Origin: Flavobacterium azooxidireducens
GTDB lineage: Bacteria > Bacteroidota > Bacteroidia > Flavobacteriales > Flavobacteriaceae
DNA length: 64,000 nucleotides
Assembly: GCF_023195775.1 (NCBI RefSeq)
Contig: NZ_CP096205.1
Location: 1,240,001-1,304,000 of the forward strand
Reading direction: 5' to 3'
The notes beneath the pieces are model-generated. The model saw only the letters and a list, made by a program, of their open reading frames with translations. It had not been told where the DNA came from and did not search any database. Every line of letters begins with the position of its first letter. The stretch's first letter is position 1. Position numbers and translations under genes: made by a program. Positions 39,001 through 47,300 of the stretch are shown here, in pieces.

Positions 39001-39195
39001 AAATTGCGAAAGGGTTTCCAATACTCTCGATTTCATTTCGCCAACTGCTTTGTTGGTAAATGTAATAGCCAAAATATTTTTATAAGCATCTTCTCTTTTG
39101 GATAAGAGAATAATTTTTAAATATTCTTTAACCAAAGTAAACGTTTTACCGGATCCGGCAGAAGCATCGTAGATTGAAAAAGCGGGTTTATTCAA
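36043..39195 (-). CDS. AddA-like UvrD-family helicase/nuclease
   Basis: This 1050-residue ATP-dependent helicase with a C-terminal nuclease domain should process double-strand breaks for recombination. Walker A is SAGSGKTF at 12-19, the Walker B/DExQ motif is FIDEFQDTSQMQW near 383, motif IV-VI elements include VGDPKQSIYRWRGG and LYVALTRAEEQL, and the nuclease motif ILDYKTGNP lies near 1008. The layout is that of AddA rather than UvrD or Rep. The AddB-like partner is at 30529-33282. Co-transcription with kbl is likely from the 13-base gap. Confidence 0.92.
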   Translation of the reverse strand: MNKPAFSIYDASAGSGKTFTLVKEYLKIILLSKREDAYKNILAITFTNKAVGEMKSRVLETLSQFATEEPNAKAMAVINAIVNETGLSTQEIKQKSKAIIRNIIHNYAAFDISTIDKFTHKVIRTFAHDLNLPSTFEVSLETDNLLQEAIDAIIAQAGDDEMLTRLLVDFTLEKTDDDKSWDVTRDIKEISKLLTNENNRNEIVHFKDKQIPEFIELKKNVLDKIKTIEKKCLEAGQKAMRLINNHQLDAKSFSRGVVFNYFTKTAQGEIINNAKIEEYLSEGNRYSKSIPNPQKEAVDSIATELLHFFSLIHSSVKEYMLYLAFLKNITPLSLLNRVSQELDKIQEEQNILSISEFNAIIHNEIQNQPAPFIYERMGERYKHFFIDEFQDTSQMQWENLIPLIDNALSTEDLNQERGSLMIVGDPKQSIYRWRGGKAEQFIELSKDENPFINPEKKLFHLDTNWRSYSQIIDFNNQFFKFLSSSFEHPDYKELYEKHSFQKENDKKGGYVKLSFIPSKSEWEDDIEKDDLYLEAVLQTIEELKAKNFSYRDMVILTRKKDPGVKIAAFLTEKSIPIVSSESLLLQNSSDVNLIITLLRFLKNGADKESKAHFLYYVAKNLQQEIPTHDFVAKGMEFEQESELETWLTSLELSFSFQQIRKKSLYEAVETIIRTFIKPKISNAYIQDFLDRVLDRDIKNQSGISDFLSYWDENSVKFSIPSPEGNNAIRIMTIHKSKGLEFPVVIFPFAEENYTNSPKDKLWIEPESDLIELPKVLIDNNKNVEEFGESAAAVYHQKKEEELLDNINILYVALTRAEEQLHIISSMNLNSKGEVSPNNMSSFFLNFLIENTIFDTQKRVYEWGNSNKVSLESKKVQELIPISLVEENLNPNSIKIAQRESLMWGTHQQKAIEYGNVIHEILSYIKTKSDIDLAVTKALENGIIALSQKESVLSIINQICLHPELFIFFDESNKILNEQIILRKEDAIVKPDRIIINEQNQVMILDYKTGNPLAKHHKQIEIYETALQNMGFKVVKKALVYIGETLEIVTL

Positions 39196-39234
39196 GAGTA
39201 TAATTTAAATTAATACAACAATAACGAAATAGAA

Positions 39235-39266
39235 TTTCCTTTTCCAAAGTTAATTGATTAAATTTG
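39235..39266 (+). promoter_or_regulatory. promoter of sodA (TTTC-20-TAAATTTG)
   Basis: TTTC at 39235-39238, one base off TTTG, is followed after 20 bases by TAAATTTG (39259-39266), a full -7 match. Transcription should begin near 39272, about 30 bases before the chosen ATG. Confidence 0.65.
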
Positions 39267-39302
39267 AAGCTCGTTATTGTTAAACACAAAAAAAATAAAA
39301 TT

Positions 39303-39908
39303 ATGTCATTTGAACTACCAAAATTACCTTATGCATACGATGCATTAGAGCCACATATTGACGCCAGAACGATGGAAATTCATCATTCTAAACACCATGC
39401 TGCCTACACCAATAACCTAAATGCGGCTATTGAAGGAACAGACATGGACGGCAAAACAATTGAAAATATTTTAATTAATTTAGACAAAACCAATGCGGCG
39501 GTTCGCAACAACGGTGGTGGTTTTTATAATCACAATTTGTTTTGGACAGTGATGTCACCAAACGGTGGTGGAGAACCAACCGGAGAATTAGCCGAAGCCA
39601 TTGAAAGGGATTTTGGCACCTTTGCAGAGTTTAAAGCCAAGTTTTCTAAAGCCGGAGCAACACAATTCGGCTCAGGTTGGGCTTTTTTGTGTGTGAAAGA
39701 TGGTAAACTAGAAGTTTGCGGAACACCAAATCAAGACAATCCGTTAATGCCGGGTGTTGGTTGTGGCGGAACACCAATTCTTGCCATGGATGTATGGGAA
39801 CATGCCTATTATTTAAATTATCAAAACAGAAGACCGGACTATATTGAAGCTTTCTTTAACGTAGTTAACTGGGCAGAAGTTTCCAGAAGATATGCTGTAG
39901 AAAAATAA
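39303..39908 (+). CDS. sodA: superoxide dismutase, Fe/Mn family
   Basis: This 201-residue cytoplasmic enzyme converts superoxide to hydrogen peroxide and oxygen. The metal ligands are His27 (MEIHHSKHH), His77 (YNHNLFW), Asp163 and His167 (DVWEHAYY). The stretch NQDNPLMPG before DVWEHAYYL, and QNRRPDY after it, are closer to Mn-type than to Fe-type enzymes, so Mn or cambialistic is my reading. The ATG at 39303 is preferred over an in-frame TTG at 39264, which lies inside the -7 box. Confidence 0.96.
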   Translation: MSFELPKLPYAYDALEPHIDARTMEIHHSKHHAAYTNNLNAAIEGTDMDGKTIENILINLDKTNAAVRNNGGGFYNHNLFWTVMSPNGGGEPTGELAEAIERDFGTFAEFKAKFSKAGATQFGSGWAFLCVKDGKLEVCGTPNQDNPLMPGVGCGGTPILAMDVWEHAYYLNYQNRRPDYIEAFFNVVNWAEVSRRYAVEK

Positions 39909-39930
39909 TAGCAAATCTTTAGTAAAATCA

Positions 39931-39965
39931 AAAAAAGCGACATTCTATCGAGTGTCGCTTTTTTT
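39931..39965 (+). terminator. terminator of sodA
   Basis: AAAAAGCGACA and TGTCGCTTTTT form an 11-bp stem with a 10-base loop and a T-run of seven. Because it is A-rich on the left arm it can also act on the other strand, backing up the terminator of the adjacent small RNA element. Confidence 0.9.
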
Positions 39966-39970
39966 GTGGA

Positions 39971-40044
39971 AAAATAAAAAGGTGGAATTTCTTCCACCCT
40001 TTTGCCCCAAATCTACCATAAACTTAACCGTGCGTACTATGGTA
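39971..40044 (-). ncRNA. putative small RNA, tandem copy A
   Basis: Read on the minus strand, this ~74-nt element starts with TACCATAG, which pairs with CTATGGTA-type bases further on (7-bp stem 40038-40044 with 40014-40020). It continues through an unpaired G-rich stretch (GATTTGGGGCAAAA) and ends in the stem GGTGGAA/TTCCACC (39981-39998) followed by TTTTTATTTT. The 30-nt core 40000-40029 is identical to that of copy B. A -7 box TACATTTG lies at 40049-40056. No open reading frame fits it. The family is not recognised; comparison with Rfam Flavo-1 and other Bacteroidota RNAs is the obvious test. Confidence 0.7.
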
Positions 40045-40238
40045 ATTACAAATGTACAACGGTTTTTAGTAAGAAACTATTGTATAGCAAAATAAATTTT
40101 AACAATTAGGGAATAAAGGGTGTATTGTATAATTATATGGGTTTTTTGATGGATTTTAAGTGTATTCCAAACCGATATAAAATAAAAAAGGTACGCATAG
40201 CGTACCCTTTTTGCCCCAAATCTACCATAAACTTAACC
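40000..40238. repeat. 30-bp perfect direct repeat (two copies, 209-bp period)
   Basis: Positions 40000-40029 and 40209-40238 are identical over 30 bases (TTTTGCCCC...ACTTAACC), while the bases between are unrelated apart from the flanking structures. These are the conserved cores of the two putative small RNA copies. Confidence 0.9.
40049..40056 (-). promoter_or_regulatory. -7 box TACATTTG of small RNA copy A
   Basis: On the minus strand TACATTTG matches TAnnTTTG and lies 5 bases upstream of the predicted RNA 5' end. No TTTG is found at 19-21 bases upstream, so this copy may be weaker than copy B. Confidence 0.5.
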
Positions 40239-40254
40239 TACTAATGCTATGGTG
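40181..40254 (-). ncRNA. putative small RNA, tandem copy B
   Basis: This second ~74-nt element has the same layout as copy A: a 5' stem (ACCATA with TATGGT, 40248-40253 and 40223-40228), the identical 30-nt core, and a terminator stem GGTACGC/GCGTACC (40190-40206) followed by TTTTTTATT. The terminator stem is a fully different sequence from copy A but is again 7 perfect pairs, so pairing rather than sequence is conserved. A complete promoter precedes it. It begins 88 bases after the purF stop on the same strand, but has its own start, so it is unlikely to be only a 3' UTR. Confidence 0.72.
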
Positions 40255-40257
40255 AAA

Positions 40258-40289
40258 CAAATGTATATTAACACTGTTTTGTTAACAAA
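40258..40289 (-). promoter_or_regulatory. consensus promoter of small RNA copy B
   Basis: On the minus strand TTTG (40286-40289), 20 bases, TACATTTG (40258-40265): both boxes and the spacing match the Bacteroidota consensus. Transcription is predicted to start near 40252, at the base of the first stem. Confidence 0.75.
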
Positions 40290-40341
40290 TAAATTAGATG
40301 AAATGCATCAAAAATCGTTAAAAGGCAAAAAATACTACAAT

Positions 40342-42240
40342 TTAGTATGCTCTTGCGTCTTTCCCTTCATAGAAATTCATGAAAGCACGGTTTACAACGC
40401 GGTTTCCACCGGGTGTTGGATAGTCTCCGGTGAAATACCAATCACCTAAATGATTTGGACAAGCAATATGTAAATTAGCTACCGTTTGAAAGATAATTTT
40501 CACTTCCGCTTTTGTATCCGATGAACTTAACATTTCGGCTATTTTATCTGAAACTTGCTGATCAGTAAACGGTGCATAAATTTCTTTGACATAATTTACA
40601 ATTTCACCGTCTTTGAATTTTTCTTGAAATTTACATTTTTTATACACCTCATCAATAATCGAATACTCATTGCTTTCTTTCAATAATTCTAAAACTGCTC
40701 TAAACGCAACCAATCCTTCTAATTTTGCCATGTCGATTCCGTAACAATCAGGATAACGAATTTGTGGAGCCGATGAAACAATCACAATTCGTTTTGGATT
40801 TAATCGATCCATCATTCGGATGATGCTTTTCTTTAATGTTGTTCCGCGGACGATACTGTCATCAATTATCACCAAATTATCGGATGGATTTATCACACCG
40901 TACGTTACATCATAAACGTGAGCTACCAAATCATCTCTGCTGCTGTCTTCCGTAATAAACGTTCGCAACTTCGCATCTTTTATCGCTACTTTTTCAGTTC
41001 TGATTTTAACCGAAAGAATTTCCTCTAACTTTTCCTTCGTTAATGTTTTTCGGTTGGTAAGAATGTATTTGTTTTTTCGTTGATTCAGAAAATCCTGAGC
41101 GGCTTCTACCATTCCATAGAAAGAAGTTTCGGCTGTGTTTGGAATATAAGAGAAAACCGTGTTGTCTGTGTCATTATCAATCGCATCCAAAACAGCAGGA
41201 AGAATTAATTTTCCTAACATTTTCCTTTCTCTGTAAATTTCTGCATCACTTCCTCTGGAGAAATAAATACGTTCAAACGAACACGCTTTCTTTTCTAATG
41301 GTTCTAAAATTTCTTCTAACGAAAAGCTTCCGTTCTTCTTGATAATCAATGCTTTTCCCGGATCTAATTCTTGCACTTCTTCGAAAGGCACATTGAAAAC
41401 CGTTTGAATTACCGGTCTTTCTGATGCAACTACCACGATTTCATCATCTTCGTAAAAATAAGCAGGTCGAATTCCGGCAGGATCACGAAACACAAACGCA
41501 TCGCCGTGACCTAACAAACCGGCCATTGCAAAACCGCCATCCCAATTTTTGGATGCTTTTCGTAAAATCTTAGCAATATCTAATTTTTCGGCAATTACCG
41601 GAGAAGCTTCTCGTTTGGATAACCCGTTATTTTTACATTCCTGATATAAATCGGTTACTTCATCATCTAAAAAATGACCTATTTTCTCCATTACAGTAAC
41701 GGTGTCGGCTAATTCTTTTGGGTGCTGACCCAATTCGACTAAATTATCAAACAGCTCTTTTACATTGGTCATGTTGAAATTTCCGGCAACAATGAGATTT
41801 CGGTGCATCCAGTTATTTTGACGTAAAAACGGATGAACACTTTCGATGCTGTTTTTTCCGAAAGTTCCGTAGCGAACGTGACCCAAAAATAATTCACCAA
41901 TGTATGGAATGTTTTCTTTCTGCCAATCTACATCATTTTGAAATTCAGGATTGTTGGCTAGATCATCGTTTATTCGCTCATTAATTTGGGCAAAAATATC
42001 CTGAATCGGCTGTGCTTTGTTGGAACGAACCCGACTGATGTAACGCTGACCGGGTTCTACATCAAATTTAATGCTGGCAAATCCGGCTCCGTCTTGACCA
42101 CGGTTGTGTTGCTTTTCCATCAAAAGATACATTTTTTGTATCCCGTAGAAAGCAGTTCCGTATTTGTCTTTGTAATATTGAAGCGGTTTTTTTAATCGTA
42201 AAAGGGCAATTCCGCATTCGTGTTTTAAGTTGTCACTCAT
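40342..42240 (-). CDS. purF: amidophosphoribosyltransferase-like class II glutamine amidotransferase, long form
   Basis: PurF makes 5-phosphoribosylamine from PRPP and glutamine, the first step of purine synthesis. The product has the N-terminal glutaminase Cys9 (HECGIALLR, needing removal of eight residues), NRGQDGAG, and the PRPP loop VIIDDSIVRGTT. At 632 residues it is longer than the usual 470-510, with extra sequence between Cys9 and NRGQDGAG and in the C-terminal half. Flavobacteria commonly have a second, shorter PurF; this may be the paralogue rather than the main enzyme. The symbol is therefore given with that caution. Confidence 0.82.
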   Translation of the reverse strand: MSDNLKHECGIALLRLKKPLQYYKDKYGTAFYGIQKMYLLMEKQHNRGQDGAGFASIKFDVEPGQRYISRVRSNKAQPIQDIFAQINERINDDLANNPEFQNDVDWQKENIPYIGELFLGHVRYGTFGKNSIESVHPFLRQNNWMHRNLIVAGNFNMTNVKELFDNLVELGQHPKELADTVTVMEKIGHFLDDEVTDLYQECKNNGLSKREASPVIAEKLDIAKILRKASKNWDGGFAMAGLLGHGDAFVFRDPAGIRPAYFYEDDEIVVVASERPVIQTVFNVPFEEVQELDPGKALIIKKNGSFSLEEILEPLEKKACSFERIYFSRGSDAEIYRERKMLGKLILPAVLDAIDNDTDNTVFSYIPNTAETSFYGMVEAAQDFLNQRKNKYILTNRKTLTKEKLEEILSVKIRTEKVAIKDAKLRTFITEDSSRDDLVAHVYDVTYGVINPSDNLVIIDDSIVRGTTLKKSIIRMMDRLNPKRIVIVSSAPQIRYPDCYGIDMAKLEGLVAFRAVLELLKESNEYSIIDEVYKKCKFQEKFKDGEIVNYVKEIYAPFTDQQVSDKIAEMLSSSDTKAEVKIIFQTVANLHIACPNHLGDWYFTGDYPTPGGNRVVNRAFMNFYEGKDARAY

Positions 42241-42328
42241 TGTGTTGTGTTGTTTAACTGACTTATTTCAGTTTCTTTTTTGTAGGTTGTTCTTAAATAT
42301 TACTAGTTATATTCACTTATTTTAATTT

Positions 42329-42458
42329 ACCACATAGATACATAGGTTTTACAAAATTAATAAAGACGTTTCACTTATTTAAAGCAAATCATAGCTTTGT
42401 GAACCAAAAAATGATCTATCAAATTCGCTGCTATTTCTTTACTATGTTTCTATGTGGT
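42329..42458. repeat. 130-bp inverted-repeat element (MITE-like) upstream of purF
   Basis: The ends 42329-42345 (ACCACATAGATACATAG) and 42442-42458 (reverse complement, 16 of 17 identical) enclose 96 bases with a second internal hairpin (TTCAC/GTGAA and AAAGC/GCTTT, 42370-42403). ACCACATAGAxACATAG is an arm I know from dispersed repeats in Bacteroidota. It occupies about half of the 276-base gap between the kinase and purF genes. Confidence 0.8.
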
Positions 42459-42489
42459 TCAATTATTAAAAAACTATTTGTATAAAAAA

Positions 42490-42509
42490 TGCCCCGAAAT
42501 TTCGGGGCA
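42490..42509 (-). terminator. terminator of the PfkB-family kinase gene
   Basis: The 20-base sequence TGCCCCGAAATTTCGGGGCA is a perfect palindrome and is followed on the minus strand by TTTTTTATA. It lies 7 bases after the stop codon. Confidence 0.9.
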
Positions 42510-42516
42510 CACTATT

Positions 42517-43443
42517 TTATTCTAATTCGATATCAAATTGAGTTAAAGCTCTGAACTGTTTCAAGCGGTCGTACACTTCCTCTTTCTCAAGGGTAAGCAT
42601 TCGCTCGGTTCCAAATTTCTCTACGCAGAACGATGCTAAGTTTGAACCGTAAATGATTGCGTTTTTCATGTTTCCAAACGAAATGTTTTCGCTTTGAGCA
42701 ATGAATCCTGAAAATCCACCTGCAAATGTATCGCCGGCTCCGGTTGGATCAAAAACTTCTTCTAATGGTAAAGCCGGTGCAAAGAAAATTTCTTTTCCGT
42801 GGAACAATAAGGCTCCGTGTTCTCCTTTTTTAATTACTACATATTTTGGCCCCATCGTTTGGATTTTTGCAGCTGCTTTCACCAACGAATATTCACCGGA
42901 TAATTGACGAGCTTCTTCATCGTTGATAGTAATTACATCTACGCGTTTCATTACTTCGTGCAATTCGGTTAACGCACAATCCATCCAAAAATTCATCGTA
43001 TCCAAAACTACTAATTTTGGTTTTTCAGTCATTTGATTTAAAACGCTGATTTGAACCATTGGATGTAAATTCCCTAACATCACAACTTGTGCATTTTTAT
43101 ACTCGATTGGAACTTTTGGTTGAAAATCGGCCAATACATTTAGTTCTGTAACCAACGTATCTCTTGAATTCAAATCGTTGTGGTAACGACCGCTCCAAAA
43201 GAACGTTTTGCCACCTTTTACAATTTCTATTCCGGAAATATCAATATCTCTATCGGTTAATAAATCTAAATATTCTTGCGGAAAATCTTCTCCAACAACA
43301 GAAACAATCGCCGATTTTACATTAAAAAAAGAGGTCGACAAGCCAATAAATGTAGCGGCTCCACCTAAAATTTTATCTGTTTTTCCGAAAGGGGTTTCAA
43401 TCGCATCAAAAGCAACCGTTCCTACAATAAGTAGTTTATTCAT
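42517..43443 (-). CDS. PfkB/ribokinase-family carbohydrate or nucleoside kinase
   Basis: This 308-residue kinase phosphorylates a sugar or nucleoside. It shows the N-terminal GG motif (ILGGAATFIG at 26-35), the central VITINDEEARQLSG, and the C-terminal signature EVFDPTGAGDTFAGG with the catalytic Asp. The substrate is not evident; adenosine/ribose-type kinases are the nearest in pattern. It has its own terminator and lies upstream of purF on the same strand. A link to purine metabolism is only positional. Confidence 0.9.
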   Translation of the reverse strand: MNKLLIVGTVAFDAIETPFGKTDKILGGAATFIGLSTSFFNVKSAIVSVVGEDFPQEYLDLLTDRDIDISGIEIVKGGKTFFWSGRYHNDLNSRDTLVTELNVLADFQPKVPIEYKNAQVVMLGNLHPMVQISVLNQMTEKPKLVVLDTMNFWMDCALTELHEVMKRVDVITINDEEARQLSGEYSLVKAAAKIQTMGPKYVVIKKGEHGALLFHGKEIFFAPALPLEEVFDPTGAGDTFAGGFSGFIAQSENISFGNMKNAIIYGSNLASFCVEKFGTERMLTLEKEEVYDRLKQFRALTQFDIELE

Positions 43444-43480
43444 GAGTTATGGTTTGAAATAAGGTGCAAAGATACGGTTT

Positions 43481-43530
43481 TTGTTTAAAAGTTTAAATGG
43501 GTAGGAGTTTAAAAGTTTGTGAAAGTTTGT
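43481..43530. repeat. short degenerate GTTTAAA/AGTTT array
   Basis: Repeated GTTTAAAAGTTTAAA and AGTTTAAAAGTTTG units occupy the divergent gap upstream of the kinase gene. They resemble the array at 26475-26508. Confidence 0.5.
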
Positions 43531-43613
43531 TGAATTGTGAATAAAAAAAGATAGTCTATTCAAGTCAATAAATTCTATAGATTTCCTCTTCCAATCCTCC
43601 TTTTTATTTTTCG

Positions 43614-43621
43614 TATTTTTG
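43614..43621 (+). promoter_or_regulatory. -7 box TATTTTTG for the zinc-ribbon gene
   Basis: A full TAnnTTTG match lies 13 bases before the TTG start at 43635. The predicted leader would be only about 8 bases long, so translation may be nearly leaderless. Confidence 0.5.
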
Positions 43622-43634
43622 TAAAAAACCAATT

Positions 43635-43946
43635 TTGACTAATTTATCTATCATAAAATGTAAAGCTTGTGGATCATTTAATCGCAATTTGGATTATTGT
43701 TCAAATTGTGGCGAGTTGATTAATCCCGCTTTAATCCGAGAAGAAAATATTGATAAGCGAAAGAAAAAGCATTTAGAGCAATTAAAAAAAGAACAAGTTG
43801 AAGCTGAAAATTCATTTTTAAACAAGTTGCGTAATCATCGTTTTTGGTTAGTTCGGGCTTTTGGAAACATAGTACATTCGGTTTGGGTAATCCTTTTAGC
43901 CGTTGGAAGTTTTTTGGCATGGTTGGCCGCAACAATATCAGCCTGA
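43635..43946 (+). CDS. small zinc-ribbon membrane protein, unknown function
   Basis: This 103-residue protein starts with a zinc ribbon (CKACG at 9-13 and CSNCG at 23-27), has a charged coiled-coil segment (KRKKKHLEQLKKEQVEAE) and ends with one hydrophobic helix (VWVILLAVGSFLAWLAA). The start is TTG, as the nearest ATG is out of frame. Its stop overlaps the ATG of the next gene (TGATG), so the two are coupled. The function is unknown; a membrane-anchored sensor or assembly factor is possible. Confidence 0.75.
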   Translation: MTNLSIIKCKACGSFNRNLDYCSNCGELINPALIREENIDKRKKKHLEQLKKEQVEAENSFLNKLRNHRFWLVRAFGNIVHSVWVILLAVGSFLAWLAATISA

Positions 43947-44293
43947 TGAAAATGAAAAAATCATATTCATTTTGGTTGTTTCTTCTTTTGTTTGTGAGTG
44001 CTATTAGTGTCTATTTACTTCAACAAAATAATTACAATCTGCCTAAAATCATCAACAATTATTACAACGATTTGGTTGCTTTGCCTATCGTTTTAAGCAT
44101 GGCTTTATGGTTGGCAAGAAAAATAAAATCAAATCCTAAACTGCAATTAACTTTTTTTCAATGTCTCGTGATGGCAATGCTATTCGGTTGGTTTTTTGAA
44201 ATTTATTTACCTGAAAGAAACCCTCGTTATACAGCAGATGTAATAGATTTCGGTTTATATGCAATTGGTGCGGTTTTGTTTTATGGATGGTAG
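43946..44293 (+). CDS. small integral membrane protein, unknown function
   Basis: This 115-residue protein has four predicted hydrophobic helices, starting with FWLFLLLFVSAISVYLL and ending DFGLYAIGAVLFYGW. The conserved-looking segment NNYYNDLVALPIVL and the C-terminal RYTADVIDFGLYAIG match a pattern I have seen in small Bacteroidota membrane proteins, some of which carry a magnesium-citrate transporter label in databases; that label is weakly founded. The start at 43946 overlaps the stop of the zinc-ribbon gene by one base. Confidence 0.75.
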   Translation: MKMKKSYSFWLFLLLFVSAISVYLLQQNNYNLPKIINNYYNDLVALPIVLSMALWLARKIKSNPKLQLTFFQCLVMAMLFGWFFEIYLPERNPRYTADVIDFGLYAIGAVLFYGW

Positions 44294-44386
44294 AGGGTTG
44301 ATGATTTTAAGCATTAATGAAAAAACCTCAAAGCTATTAGTGTCAAAAAAAGAAGTTGTAATTTAGATGAAAAAGAGTTTAAAGCT

Positions 44387-47300
44387 CTATCTTTTTAAAG
44401 AGAAATTCCCTTTTATAGTTCTACCATCTTGCAGTTTTATAGAATACCAATAATCTGATGAGGGCATTTGCCTACCATTCGCCGTACCATCCCACCCTGA
44501 TCCCATCGGACTGATTTGTTTGAGTAGACTTCCATATCGATCAAAAATTAAAATAACCGTATCAGAATTTTGTAAATTACTTGCTCCTTTAATATTCCAA
44601 ACGTCATTATATCCATCTCCATTTGGTGTAAAATATTTCGGAATACCTAAAACATTTATCTCCTTTGTTATTGTCCCACAACCATTTAAATCTTTCACAA
44701 AAACTGTGTAAATCCCTGCTTCTAAACCCTCAAATGTATTTGATGATTGAAAAAGAGTATTGTCCAAACTAAATACATAATCACCATAACCTGAAACTAA
44801 AATTGTAACGGAGTTATTCTCTGATAAATCAAAAATTTTAATTTCTTCAATACTAGCCCTATTTGAGGCTGTCACGGTAAAAGTTCTCGTTCTTACACAT
44901 TCGCTTGAATTGGTTACTGTTACAGAATAACTTCCTTCACTGTTTACATTAAGCGTGTAATCAGTAGCATTCTCAATCAATTGCCCATCTTTGTACCATT
45001 GATAGGTATAATTTGAAATTAAATTTTCATCCATTAAACCAGCTGTCAAAATCTCTGTGAAAGAGGAATCATCACTACAAATTAAGGCCTCACCTTTCAA
45101 TTCTAAAACGGGAACTTGATTAACCATCAAAGGAATAATAGCCGTAGCTTTGCAATTACTATTATTAGGATTTATTACTTCTACCAAAATATTTTGGGTT
45201 CCGCTCACAAATGGATTTGGTAAAGGGCTAGGTAAAGGATTTCCTGTTTGATCAAAATAATTGACTATCACTCCTGTTTGATTACCCAATAACGTATTTT
45301 GAAAAGTTGAAGTATCAAAAGCAACTAAGCCATCTTGTTCCATAGGATTAACCTCATCGTCACATAACGTTGTAAAGGCTATTGGAATAGTATTAATCTC
45401 AGGCAAATCATCTACTATAAATGAAATTGTTGATTCATGATAACAAGCATTTGTAGTAGTATTTGTTGCTCTTACCTTTATAGTTTGAGAATGTGTAAAA
45501 AAAGGATTGGGTAATGGACTAGGTAATGGTGCATTATTTTCATCCCAATAACTAAATATAACATTCGATAAATCAGTCAATAGACTTGATTCTAATGTCG
45601 TAGTATTAAACCCAAAAATGCCATCATTATCGTCATCGCATTCTGTATAAATTAGGGGTTGCAGAATTGGTAAAGCTTCCACATTTAGTGTGATGTGATG
45701 ACCTAAACCTAAACATTCATTATCCAATTGACTATCTACCCTCACGTAAATATTTTGTGTTGTTGGAGAATTTGTATTGATAAAATTAGATGTATTACTG
45801 ATTGGATTTTGCTCTGCTAAAGCATCACTTATGTTTTGATAAAAACTTATATCTAATAACTGACCAGCCGGAAACAAAGATTGAACCTCTGATATTACAC
45901 TACTAAAGTTAAATGTTGCAATACCATCTGAATCAGATCCCGAACTACTATCGTCGCAAACTGTAAATGTTTTTTGAAAAGAAGCAGGAATGAGCGTGGT
46001 TGAAACAATTAAGTTTAATGTTGCAACTCTAAAACAACTGTTTGTATTTTCTACACGTACATATAGTTGATCTGTGCTCACATTTTGATTACTATAGGCA
46101 ATGTAATTGTTAATCTGATTTGTATTGTTTTGTGCTTCTGCAAATGTTTCAAAATAGGAAAAAGACAAACCTAAAGTTGATGAAACAAGTAGTTCATTAG
46201 CTTCTGCTAAATTAAAAGCACTGAATCCATCGTTGTTATCATCGCATTGTTTTAAGGAAACAACGTTATTTAACAATACTGGTGGTTGATAAATGGTAAT
46301 TTGGCGTGAATTGGTTCCTGTTCCTAACGGAGTGACAACCGTTACAATTACGTTATATGTTCCTGCATTGGTATAAATATGAGTGGGTTGTAATTCGCTT
46401 GAAGTGTTCCCGTCTCCAAAATCCCACGAAGCAGATAGAACCGTTTGGTTTGTGGAAAAAGAAAACGTTGAACTTTCGCCTTCGCAATTGGAAGATAATG
46501 TAATCATGGGTGTGAAAAAGAAAGATTGATTAAAAGACGGTAAACCTAATTTACTTCTTTTCCCTTCTAAAAAAAAACCGTTAAGTTGAAAGTCACAATC
46601 CAACCCAATTTCATTGGGGTTATTAATAACTCCTAAATAATTTCTATTATTAAATGCAATATATATTTTATTATCCGGTCCAACTTGTAATTGCCCGGGA
46701 ATATTGCCTTGGTGTATTGTAACTATGGAATTGGGAATATCTGATACATTCAGATTAAATTGATGAATTTTTCCATGAGAATTTGAAACATACAATAAGG
46801 ATTCGTTAGGAGAAAAAGCAGCACCAATTAATTCACCTGGTTCGGTTAATAATGTGATTTCATTTGTTAAAACACCTGTTGAATTATTGAAATCAAAAAG
46901 CTGTACGATATCTGAAACGCTTGTAAAAGCTAATTTTGAGCCACTTGGAGCTATTTTAATTGACCCTGCTTCAAAAAAATCAATTGGACTACCAGTAATT
47001 ATCGCTCCTATATTAGTTACAACCGGACTAGACTCTAGACCTAATGAAGTTAATTGATAAGCGAAAAAACTATTATTATGAAGCCCATGTATAACAATCC
47101 AATAATCTTGTCCGTTTGCGTGTTTTGTAATCCCTAAATGTTCTCCAGTTGGAGTAAAAATCAAATTGTTTTTATCATTAGTTACCGCTCCATTACCATT
47201 GTCAAGATTCATATCTACGATAGAGAATCTAAATCCATTTGGGCTACTTTCTTGAGCTGTAGTAAATATGTAATACAAGTTTGTTGACCCCGGTTTTGGA

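Noticed and set aside
39264..39302. N-terminal extension of SodA from a TTG start
   Set aside because: The TTG lies inside the predicted -7 box, upstream of the transcription start, and the added residues do not match the family.
39909..40341. CRISPR array reading of the two 30-bp repeats
   Set aside because: Only two copies, 209 bp apart, with structured flanks and terminators; no spacer layout and no cas gene.
40249..40449. 66-residue plus-strand frame between sodA and purF
   Set aside because: It starts in the small RNA region and runs antisense into purF; no homology or start signal supports it.
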